NCBI GenBank assembly: GCA_038065755.1
Contig: JBBTQJ010000001.1
Coordinates: 1-51,569, forward strand
Direction: 5' to 3'
Length of the DNA stretch: 51,569 nucleotides
Origin: JBBTQJ01 sp038065755
GTDB taxonomy: Bacteria; Patescibacteriota; Minisyncoccia; Minisyncoccales; Staskawiczbacteraceae
Within the stretch, counting starts at the first letter, position 1; every line of letters begins with the position of its first letter. The position numbers were made by a program, and so were the translations under genes. Shown here one piece after another: positions 44,554 to 51,569 of the stretch. The notes beneath the pieces are model-generated. The model made no database searches. It saw nothing but the letters and a program-made list of their open reading frames with translations, and was not told the origin of the DNA.

Positions 44554-46173
44554 TTAGTAATCTTCCGGCATCATTGGGTTTGACATTTGGCCTTTTTTCT
44601 CTTCTTTTTTTTCTGCCACAACCACCTCTGTGGTTAAAAGCATAGAGGCTGCAGAAACAGCGTTTTCTAAAGCGGTTCTGACAACTTTTGTCGGGTCAAC
44701 AACTCCTGCTTTTATCAAGTTTTCATAAACCATATTATAGGCGTTAAAACCAAAATCATCAGTTCCCTCTTTTACTTTTTGCGCTATTACAGCTCCGTCT
44801 AATCCGGCATTTTGGGCAATCTGCCTTATTGGCTCTTCAATGGCTCTTTTTAAAATACTAACTCCGGTTTTTTCATCTCCTTCTGCTTCAATTTTTTCTA
44901 AAACATTAGAAACTCTCAACAGAGCAACCCCGCCCCCCGAGACAATACCCTCTTCAACGGCAGCCCTGGTGGCGTGCAAAGCATCTTCCAGTTTATGCTG
45001 TTTTGCTTTTTGCTCCACCTCTGTGGCGGCTCCCACTTTAATTACCCCCACCCCGCCAGAAAGCTTAGCCAGTCTTTCCTGAAATTTTTCTTTGTCAAAA
45101 TCAGAGGTTGATTCTTTTATTTCTTTTTTAATCTGGCCTATTCTTGCGTCAATTTTTACTTTCTCGCCCCTTCCCTCAACAATGGTTGTATTTTCTTTGG
45201 TAGATATTATTTTCCTTGCCTGGCCCAGCATTTCCAGTTCGCAGTTTTCCAGCTTCATTCCTTTTTCCTCTGAAATAATTTCAGCTCCTGTAACGCAGGC
45301 AATATCTTCTAACATTTCTTTTTTTCTGTCGCCAAAGCCCGGAGATTTTACAGCCAAGGCGTTAAAAATTCCGCGAAGCTTATTTACCACTAAGGTTGCC
45401 AAAGCGTCCCCCTCTACTTCGTCGGCAATAATTACCAGCTCTTTTTTTCCTGTTTTTACTATTTTTTCTAAAATAGGCAGAATTTCCGGCAAAGACCCGA
45501 TTTTTTTGTCTGTAATTAAAATATACGGGTCTTCCAAAACTGCCTCCATTTTTTCTGCGTTTGAAACCATATAGTGCGAAATATATCCTCTGTCAAACTG
45601 CAAGCCTTTTACAATTTCTTTTGACAATCCAAAAGTTTTTGATTCTTCAACGGTAATCACCCCGTCTTTGCCAACCTCTTCCATAATTTTAGCTATCATA
45701 TCGCCAACCTCTTTGTCTTGGGCTGAAATAGTGGCAACCTGGGATATTTCCTCTCTCGTTGTAATGGTTTTTGACATCAGTTTTAGGGCTTCCACTATTG
45801 CGTCTTTGGCTTTTATGATTCCCTTTCTTAAAGCCAAGGGGTTAGCCCCTGCGGCCACATTTTTCAAGCCCTCTGTGGCAATTGCCTGGCACAGCAAAAC
45901 CGCTGTTGTTGTGCCGTCGCCAGCCATATCATTTGTTTTTGAAGCCACTTCTTTTATAATTTCAGCTCCAATGTTTTCAATATTGTCTTCCAATTCAATT
46001 TCTTTGGCAATAGTAACCCCGTCGTTGGTAATGGTGGGACTGCCAAAACCGGAACCCAAAACAACATTTCTGCCTTTGGGCCCCAGTGTTGTTTTTACGG
46101 CATCTGCCACTTTGTCTAATCCTTGTTTTAATATTTTACGCGCATCCTCTTTATATTTGATCTGTTTGGACAT
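44554..46173 (-). CDS. groL: chaperonin GroEL
   Basis: A 539-residue chaperonin subunit. ATP site segments TTLGPKGRNVVLG and AGDGTTTAVLL, the apical LEDPYILITDKK and the late SGGGVALLR are all present. The usual Gly-Gly-Met tail is replaced by MSNPMMPEDY, so the flexible tail inside the cage is altered. It is downstream of groES, separated by 113 AT-rich bases. Confidence 0.98.
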   Translation of the reverse strand: MSKQIKYKEDARKILKQGLDKVADAVKTTLGPKGRNVVLGSGFGSPTITNDGVTIAKEIELEDNIENIGAEIIKEVASKTNDMAGDGTTTAVLLCQAIATEGLKNVAAGANPLALRKGIIKAKDAIVEALKLMSKTITTREEISQVATISAQDKEVGDMIAKIMEEVGKDGVITVEESKTFGLSKEIVKGLQFDRGYISHYMVSNAEKMEAVLEDPYILITDKKIGSLPEILPILEKIVKTGKKELVIIADEVEGDALATLVVNKLRGIFNALAVKSPGFGDRKKEMLEDIACVTGAEIISEEKGMKLENCELEMLGQARKIISTKENTTIVEGRGEKVKIDARIGQIKKEIKESTSDFDKEKFQERLAKLSGGVGVIKVGAATEVEQKAKQHKLEDALHATRAAVEEGIVSGGGVALLRVSNVLEKIEAEGDEKTGVSILKRAIEEPIRQIAQNAGLDGAVIAQKVKEGTDDFGFNAYNMVYENLIKAGVVDPTKVVRTALENAVSAASMLLTTEVVVAEKKEEKKGQMSNPMMPEDY

Positions 46174-46286
46174 AATTTTTAATTTTAAATTCTAAATTTT
46201 AAATGAAATCTAAATGATTAAATTTTTTAAATTTAAAATTAGAACATTCAATTAAAATTTAAAATTCGTTATTTAAAATTTCGCAA
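46174..46286. repeat. AT-rich repeat spacer between groES and groEL
   Basis: Built of TTTAAAATT-like words in both orientations. Similar tracts lie at 43261-43325, 43861-43905 and 46578-46640. No gene or clear promoter is visible. Confidence 0.6.
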
Positions 46287-46577
46287 TTATTCAATAATCG
46301 CCAAAATATCGCTCTCTGTGGCGATAAGATATTCTTTGTTGTCAATTTTTATTTCAGTAGGACCGTATTTTGAAAACAAAACCTTGTCCCCGGGTTTTAC
46401 CGAAAGAGGGATTATTTTTCCGTCGTCTGTTTTTTTTCCGTCTCCAATGGCAATAATTTTTCCCTGCTCTGATTTTTCTTTTTCAGCGGTTTCGGGCAAG
46501 AAAATACCACCCTTGGTTTTTTCTTCTTCTTTTATTGGCTCTATTAAAATATGGTCTGCTAAAGGCTTAATATTCAT
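46287..46577 (-). CDS. groS: co-chaperonin GroES
   Basis: A 96-residue lid of the GroEL cage. The mobile loop reads EEEKTKGGIFLPETAEKEKS, and KPGDKVLFSKYGPTEIKIDN closes the barrel. Full length. First gene of the groESL operon; no CIRCE palindrome was found upstream. Confidence 0.97.
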   Translation of the reverse strand: MNIKPLADHILIEPIKEEEKTKGGIFLPETAEKEKSEQGKIIAIGDGKKTDDGKIIPLSVKPGDKVLFSKYGPTEIKIDNKEYLIATESDILAIIE

Positions 46578-46712
46578 ATTTATAATTTAAAATTAAAAAT
46601 TTAAAATTGATTAAAAATTTAAAATTTAAAATTTAAAATTCATTTTTTATATATCCTTTAATCTATTCTAATTAAATTCTTTTGTCAACATTTTGGTCAA
46701 AAAAAATAAAAT

Positions 46713-46740
46713 GCGTCAGGAAAACAAGTTTTCCTGACGC
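46713..46740 (-). terminator. terminator of paralogue 1
   Basis: GCGTCAGGAAAAC and its exact complement around two bases, followed on the minus strand by ATTTTATTTTTTTTG. Confidence 0.85.
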
Positions 46741-46762
46741 TTAAGAAAAAAAGGGAAAAGGG

Positions 46763-47518
46763 TTACGCCAGTTGCTCCGCAACTGGCGGGGGAACTGCGG
46801 AGCGGGACCGCAAAGAGCCATCGCGATTGCCGGGGCTATACCCGTCCACACAGACCTTGCCGCTGTCGGAACTGAAGAAGACGCTCGGGACATTGCTATC
46901 CAGGTTGCAGGAACCCGCAGAAAGCGTGACATTTTTGACATCAAGGTGTTGCCCTGTTGTCCAAAAATATCCGGCTCCGAGAAGCAGACGCTCTAAAAGC
47001 GTACCTCCCCTATGTTTCTGTTCTGCCAACATCTCGGCGGAGAGGTTTTTGTTTTCCTCGTCTGCCTCAATTGTCCGGCGGAAACCAATAACATACGAGC
47101 CGTCCTTGTTCGGATCGCGGTCGTTACGCGATAAACTGGCATCTAAATCCTTGGCATACAGCCAGAATTTGACGCCGTCGTTTTTCATTGCCGCAACCAC
47201 CTTGTTGCAAGTGGCGCCGTTGACGACCGGAACTATCCACAAGTTCGGATCGTTCCAATTGACAGTTTTAGCGAACTCCTGATACTCGGCTTCCATTCCG
47301 AGTTTTTGGTAGACATACGCCCAGTTGATGTCGGGCAAAACCAAAACTTGCCAATCTGGAGCGCCGGCCTTAATATATCCCACCAAACGAACCATTGTGT
47401 CGGGCTTGTCTATAAATACTTGTAAATCAGAAACCGCCAAATCGTGCTTTTGAGCGCGCTCGGCAAAAGCAATTAATGTTTTTGTCTGGTCAAAATTCAC
47501 GACGACAGGGTTAGCCAT
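46763..47518 (-). CDS. unknown cytosolic protein, paralogue 1 (SD-led cassette)
   Basis: The start at 47518 (MANPVVVNFDQTK, 251 residues) is fixed by the SD GGGAGGTG eight bases upstream; an ATG ten codons earlier lies before that SD. No known family. The core (VVAAMKNDGVKFW, DASLSRNDRDPNKDGSYV, LLERLLLGAGYFWTTGQHLD) is nearly identical to paralogue 2 at 50649. No signal or membrane segment. GC-richer codons, a TTGACA/TATTAT promoter and a private terminator set it apart from its neighbours. Confidence 0.82.
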   Translation of the reverse strand: MANPVVVNFDQTKTLIAFAERAQKHDLAVSDLQVFIDKPDTMVRLVGYIKAGAPDWQVLVLPDINWAYVYQKLGMEAEYQEFAKTVNWNDPNLWIVPVVNGATCNKVVAAMKNDGVKFWLYAKDLDASLSRNDRDPNKDGSYVIGFRRTIEADEENKNLSAEMLAEQKHRGGTLLERLLLGAGYFWTTGQHLDVKNVTLSAGSCNLDSNVPSVFFSSDSGKVCVDGYSPGNRDGSLRSRSAVPPPVAEQLA

Positions 47519-47584
47519 CGCGCACCTCCCTTTCTTTGAAAAGAGCAAACCTTTAAAAAGAAACCGCTTCTTTTTATTGTTTTA

Positions 47585-47614
47585 ATAATAACATAAAGAT
47601 AATAATTTTGTCAA
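47585..47614 (-). promoter_or_regulatory. promoter of paralogue 1
   Basis: On the minus strand TTGACA (47614-47609), 18 bases, TATTAT (47590-47585). The leader of about 60 bases is conserved in paralogue 2. Confidence 0.78.
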
Positions 47615-47652
47615 TATTTTCGGAAATTGCGGGACTTCCGGTGTCCTGAAAT

Positions 47653-50556
47653 TTATTTTAGATATTTGCCCGTATAGCTGTTTTTATTTTTTATAATGTC
47701 TTGCAACGTCCCCTCTGCCACAATATTGCCTCCGCCCTCCCCGCCCTCAGGACCCAAGTCAATTATCCAGTCAGAATTTCTTACAAGATCTAAATTATGT
47801 TCAATTACGAGAACAGTGTTTCCTCTGCTGACTAAGTTTTTTAACACATAAATCAATTTTTTAATGTCTTCAAAGTGGAGTCCGGTCGTCGGCTCATCTA
47901 AAATATAAAGGGTTTTTCCCGTGCCTTTGCGGGACAATTCTGTTGCCAGTTTTACTCTTTGCGCCTCGCCCCCCGAAAGAGAAATAGCAGATTGTCCAAG
48001 TTCAACATAAGACAGCCCCACCTCTTTTAATGTTTTCATTTTTTCAAAAAGCCCCGGAATGTTTTTAAAAAATTCCTGCGCTTCTTCAACCGTCATATTC
48101 AAAACATCTGAAATATTTTTATCCCTATAATCAATTTCTAAAACTTCTTTGCTGTATCTCTTGCTGTGGCATTCTTCGCACTCTACATAAATATCGGGCA
48201 AAAAATACATTTCAACTTTTCTCTGGCCCTGGCCCTCGCAAGCTTCGCATCTTCCTCCTTTAACATTAAAACTAAACCGCCCTGCTCTATATCCTCTTAT
48301 TCTTGCCTCTTTTGTTTTGGTAAAAATATCCCTTATGTATGTAAAAGCTCCGGTATAGGTTGCCGGGTTTGATCTTGGGGTCCTGCCAATGGGCGACTGG
48401 TCTATTAAAACAACTTTGTTTAAATTTTCTATTCCTAAAATTTCTTTATGTTGGCCTGGTTCGTCTTTTGCCCTGTAAAACTTTTTAAGCAATGATTTTG
48501 CCAAAATATCATTTACCAAAGAAGATTTTCCAGAGCCCGAAACTCCTGTAACGCAGACAAATTTTTCCAAAGGAATTTTAATGTTAATATTTTTTAGGTT
48601 GTTTTCTCTTGCGCTTTTAATTAATAAATATTTTTGGTTTTTGGTTTGTATTTTAGAACCACTCGCCTTCGCTCGTTGTAATTCTGCGGAATTAAATGGT
48701 TTTTGGTTTTTGGTTTTTGGTTTATCAATCTCAACTTTTTTTCTTCCAGACAAATAGTCGCCAGTTAAAGTATGGGATTTAAGCAATTCTTTCGGTGTTC
48801 CTTCAAAAATAACTTTTCCGCCGTGTTTTCCCGCCCCCGGCCCAATATCTACAATCCAATCAGAAGCCATCATTGTTTGCGGATCATGTTCAACCACTAT
48901 AACCGTATTGCCTAAGTCTCTTAATTTTTTTAAGGTTTCAATCAGTCTATACTGGTCTCTGGCATGAAGTCCAATAGACGGTTCGTCTAAAATATACAAA
49001 ACACCCGAAAGCCGAGAACCGATTTGGGTTGCCAGACGAATTCTCTGTTCTTCTCCGCCGGCCAAAGTTCCGGCCTTTCTGTTTAGAGTTAAATAAGACA
49101 ACCCCACGTCAACTAAAAACTGAAGCCGGTCAATGATTTCTTTTATAATTCCTGCGCTTATTTTTAACTCGCCAGCTGTCAAATATTTTTTGCTCAGCAA
49201 TTCTTCAAAAAAAACTTTAACTTTTTCAATGCTTGTTTCAGTAATTTCATTTATTGATTTATCTGCCACTGTTACTGCCAGAACTTCCGGCTTTAATCTT
49301 TCTCCAAGGCATTTGGGACATTTTTTTATTATCATATATTGTTCAATTTCCTGACGAGTCCAGTCAGAGTCGGTTTCATGATATCTTTTTTCAAGGTTTG
49401 GAATCACGCCTTCAACGTTTCCGTTGCCGTATAAAATAATGTCTATAATTTTTTTAGGTAAATCTTTAACTTCTTGGTCTAAAGAAAATTTATATTTATC
49501 TGACAATTCTAAAAGTTTTGAATAATAATAGCCCTGCCTGCCTACCTTATGGGAGGCTCGGCTCCAAGGCCAAATTGCGCCCTCGGCCAAGCTTAATCTT
49601 TTGTTTGGGATAACTAATTCTGGATCAACTTCTAATTTTTCTCCAAGACCTGAACATTCAGGACAAGCGCCGTAGGGGTTGTTAAAAGAAAAAGTTCTGG
49701 GCTCTAACTCCTGTAAAGAAATTCCGCAATCCTCGCAGGCAAAATGCTCAGAAAATATTAAGTCTTCATGTTTCTGGCTTATTATAACTATTCCTTTTCC
49801 CAACCTTAATGCTGTTTCCAAAGAATCAACCAGCCGAGACCTGTCTACCCCGTTAGAGGTTTGTTCTTTTTGCATTTTACCCGAGACCTTCTGACCTCTA
49901 ATGGGGTCTAATTCCTTGCCCAAAACCAATCTGTCAACAATTACTTCAATATTATGTTTTTTTTGCTTATCTATTGATTTTTCCAGTGCCTCTTCAATGG
50001 GAAAAATATCTTTATCAATCCTTACTCTTACAAATCCGGCTCTTTTGATTTCTTCTAAAATAGCGGAGTGTTCTCCTTTTTTTGAACGTATAACCGGGCC
50101 CAAAATTATAAACTCTGCATTTTTTGGCAGTTTTAACACTTGCTCTACAATCTGGTCTATTGTCTGGCGTGAAATTAATTTTTTGCAATTGGGACAATGG
50201 GGCCTTCCTATTCTTGCAAATAAAAGGCGGAGATAATCGTATATTTCTGTAATAGTTCCAACGGTTGACCTTGGGTTATGCGAAGATTTTCTTTGGTCAA
50301 TGGCAATTGCCGGCGAAATTCCTTCTATTTTATCAACGTCGGGTTTGTCCATTATTCCCAGAAACTGCCTGGCATAAGCAGATAAACTCTCAACATACCT
50401 CCTCTGGCCTTCAGCATATAAAGTATCAAAAGCCAGCGAAGATTTCCCGGACCCCGAAAGCCCGGTAATCACCACCAGTTTATTTTTCGGAATATCCAGG
50501 TCAATATTTTTTAAATTGTGCACCCTCGCCCCTCGTATTTTTATAAAATTATCCAT
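47653..50556 (-). CDS. uvrA: excinuclease ABC subunit A
   Basis: A 967-residue damage-recognition ATPase of nucleotide excision repair. Walker A sites are GLSGSGKS (32-39) and GVSGSGKS in the second half; two ABC signatures (LAGGEEQR, LSGGEAQR) and two zinc modules with CxxC pairs are present. Between the halves a stretch of about 35 residues, including KTKNQKPF and NSAELQRAKASG, is encoded by CCAAAAA tandem repeats around a 50-base insert, not seen in normal UvrA. Confidence 0.97.
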   Translation of the reverse strand: MDNFIKIRGARVHNLKNIDLDIPKNKLVVITGLSGSGKSSLAFDTLYAEGQRRYVESLSAYARQFLGIMDKPDVDKIEGISPAIAIDQRKSSHNPRSTVGTITEIYDYLRLLFARIGRPHCPNCKKLISRQTIDQIVEQVLKLPKNAEFIILGPVIRSKKGEHSAILEEIKRAGFVRVRIDKDIFPIEEALEKSIDKQKKHNIEVIVDRLVLGKELDPIRGQKVSGKMQKEQTSNGVDRSRLVDSLETALRLGKGIVIISQKHEDLIFSEHFACEDCGISLQELEPRTFSFNNPYGACPECSGLGEKLEVDPELVIPNKRLSLAEGAIWPWSRASHKVGRQGYYYSKLLELSDKYKFSLDQEVKDLPKKIIDIILYGNGNVEGVIPNLEKRYHETDSDWTRQEIEQYMIIKKCPKCLGERLKPEVLAVTVADKSINEITETSIEKVKVFFEELLSKKYLTAGELKISAGIIKEIIDRLQFLVDVGLSYLTLNRKAGTLAGGEEQRIRLATQIGSRLSGVLYILDEPSIGLHARDQYRLIETLKKLRDLGNTVIVVEHDPQTMMASDWIVDIGPGAGKHGGKVIFEGTPKELLKSHTLTGDYLSGRKKVEIDKPKTKNQKPFNSAELQRAKASGSKIQTKNQKYLLIKSARENNLKNINIKIPLEKFVCVTGVSGSGKSSLVNDILAKSLLKKFYRAKDEPGQHKEILGIENLNKVVLIDQSPIGRTPRSNPATYTGAFTYIRDIFTKTKEARIRGYRAGRFSFNVKGGRCEACEGQGQRKVEMYFLPDIYVECEECHSKRYSKEVLEIDYRDKNISDVLNMTVEEAQEFFKNIPGLFEKMKTLKEVGLSYVELGQSAISLSGGEAQRVKLATELSRKGTGKTLYILDEPTTGLHFEDIKKLIYVLKNLVSRGNTVLVIEHNLDLVRNSDWIIDLGPEGGEGGGNIVAEGTLQDIIKNKNSYTGKYLK
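48631..48725 (-). repeat. in-frame repeat insertion in uvrA
   Basis: GGTTTTTGGTTT tandem repeats flank a GC-richer core (CCACTCGCCTTCGCTCG, 48659-48675) and AATTCTGCGGAATT. The insertion keeps the frame and lies in the linker between the ATPase halves, where extra residues are tolerated. Confidence 0.6.
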
Positions 50557-50595
50557 ATTTATTTTTTTATTGGTATATTATTATATAAAAAAAAA

Positions 50596-50626
50596 TCCCT
50601 TTTGGCAATAGAGTTGCCAAAAGGGA
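50596..50626 (-). terminator. terminator of paralogue 2
   Basis: TCCCTTTTGGCAA and its exact complement around 5 bases, followed on the minus strand by TTTTTTTTATATAA. It separates paralogue 2 from uvrA. Confidence 0.85.
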
Positions 50627-50648
50627 CAAAATTAAAAAGGGAAGAGGG

Positions 50649-51407
50649 TTACGCCAGTTGCTCCGCAACTGGCGGGGGAACTGCGGAGCGGGACCGCAAA
50701 CTGTCATGGCGAATGCCGGGGCCGTACCAGCTCACAAAGACCTCGCCATAGACGGAAAAGAAGAAGCAGACGCTCGGGACACTGCCAACCAGATCGCGGG
50801 AACCCGTAGATAGGGTGATATTTTTGACATCAAGGTGTTGCCCCGTTGTCCAAAAATATCCGGCTCCGAGAAGCAGTCGCTCCAAAAGTGTAATTCCTTT
50901 ATGGTTATGCTCTGCCAGTATATCGGCGGAGAGGTTTTTGTTTTCCTCATCCGCTTCAATTGTCCGGCGGAAACCAACAACATACGAGCCGTCCTTGTTC
51001 GGGTCGCGGTCGTTGCGCGATAAACTGGCATCCAAATCCTTATTCGGCCAGAATTTGACGCCATCGTTTTTCATTGCCGCAACCACCTTGTTACAAGTGG
51101 CGCCGTTGATAGCGGGAACAATCCAAAGACTCGGATTGCTCCAATTAGTCGTTTTGACGAATTCTTGGTACTCGGCTTCCATTCCGAGTTTTTGGTAGAC
51201 CGCTGGCCAGTTGATGTCGGGCAGGGTTTCGACTTGCCAAATCGGAGCGCCCGCTTTAATATATTTCACCAAACGGGTAACCCTCTCCGGCTCGTCAATA
51301 AACACCTGCAAGTCATAGGTAATTTCCAATCCGTGCTTTTGAGCGTGCTCGGCAAAAGCAATCAAAATTTTTACCGAATCGAAATTCACGGCGATAGGGT
51401 TAGCCAT
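50649..51407 (-). CDS. unknown cytosolic protein, paralogue 2 (SD-led cassette)
   Basis: The start at 51407 (MANPIAVNFDSVK, 252 residues) has the same SD, GGGAGGTA. It is closely similar to paralogue 1 along its length, including INWPAVYQKLGMEAEYQEFV and LLERLLLGAGYFWTTGQHLD. The two differ most at the last third before SLRSRSAVPPPVAEQLA. The shared C-terminal end is encoded by a hairpin-forming sequence (CGCCAGTTG/CAACTGGCG). Function unknown; an ancient duplication or two insertions of one cassette. Confidence 0.82.
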   Translation of the reverse strand: MANPIAVNFDSVKILIAFAEHAQKHGLEITYDLQVFIDEPERVTRLVKYIKAGAPIWQVETLPDINWPAVYQKLGMEAEYQEFVKTTNWSNPSLWIVPAINGATCNKVVAAMKNDGVKFWPNKDLDASLSRNDRDPNKDGSYVVGFRRTIEADEENKNLSADILAEHNHKGITLLERLLLGAGYFWTTGQHLDVKNITLSTGSRDLVGSVPSVCFFFSVYGEVFVSWYGPGIRHDSLRSRSAVPPPVAEQLA

Positions 51408-51473
51408 CGCGTACCTCCCTTTCTTTAAAAAGAGCAAATCTTTGAAAAGAAACCGCTTCTTTTCATTGTTTTA

Positions 51474-51503
51474 ATAATATCATAAACTAAATATATTTGT
51501 CAA
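51474..51503 (-). promoter_or_regulatory. promoter of paralogue 2
   Basis: On the minus strand TTGACA (51503-51498), 18 bases, TATTAT (51479-51474). Layout and leader match paralogue 1. Confidence 0.78.
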
Positions 51504-51569
51504 GTTTTTAAAAAGTAACTGCTCACTGACCCTTTAATTTCCCGACTAAAATGGCAATAATATGGTATA

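Overview
The window looks like a metagenome-assembled scaffold from a Candidate Phyla Radiation (Patescibacteria, Parcubacteria-like) bacterium. The DNA is AT-rich. Genes are short and packed into one-direction runs with many ATGA stop/start overlaps, and most lack a Shine-Dalgarno (SD) sequence. A DUF5654 gene and many families typical of such minimal genomes are present. A run of exactly 100 Ns at 31419-31518 is a scaffolding gap. TGA and TAG are used as ordinary stops, so the code is standard. The lineage is an inference from gene content; there is no rRNA here to confirm it.

Layout. 1-6000 (minus): a minimal Fe-S operon (Rrf2 regulator, iscS, iscU cut by the window edge), an oxidative-stress run (Fur/PerR-like regulator, superoxide dismutase, HD hydrolase, SpoU methylase) with two copies of a folded intercistronic repeat, and tgt followed by a DUF5654 gene with an amber codon. 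6000-12450: a small zinc protein, SET protein and ATP-grasp ligase, an AlkD-like protein, then cell-surface genes including a secreted protein with six perfect four-cysteine repeats, and a cupredoxin. 12450-15070: an accessory zone with a structured unassigned stretch, small membrane proteins, a REP-type transposase with its repeats, and a tRNA-Asn gene interrupted by a 216-nt group I intron. 15280-21480: a membrane-tethered methyltransferase, cupin and ferritin-like half-proteins with a MITE, prs, malic enzyme, a CofE-like protein, a thioredoxin/FTR pair and an RRM protein. 21490-29850: a type II restriction-modification pair, typA, and a toxin-antitoxin pair feeding into dnaG-rpoD, then HIT and SIMPL proteins. 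29895-35620: glycosyltransferases around the gap, LOG-like protein, deoC and a Fic enzyme with iterated operator-like repeats.

35701-41606 is an integrated element. Two near-identical tRNA-Ser(GGA) genes plus downstream flank bracket hemerythrin, a broken DsrE gene, a ferric-reductase-like membrane protein, a methyltransferase, a small unknown gene and a large serine recombinase. Inside are two nested inverted-repeat pairs, 200 bp and 78 bp, that share a TTGGCGG end. The recombinase transcript is predicted to start exactly at an RNA pseudoknot made of two perfect interleaved helices of 12 and 13 bp. The neighbouring small gene has a leader with three tandem hairpins carrying the same seven-base loop. 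These RNA and DNA structures are the most novel-looking part of the window.

41555-51437 (minus) holds chaperone and repair genes (htpX-lemA, groES-groEL, uvrA). Interspersed are GC-richer single-gene cassettes with strong promoters, strong SD sequences and their own terminators. Two of these cassettes are paralogues flanking uvrA.
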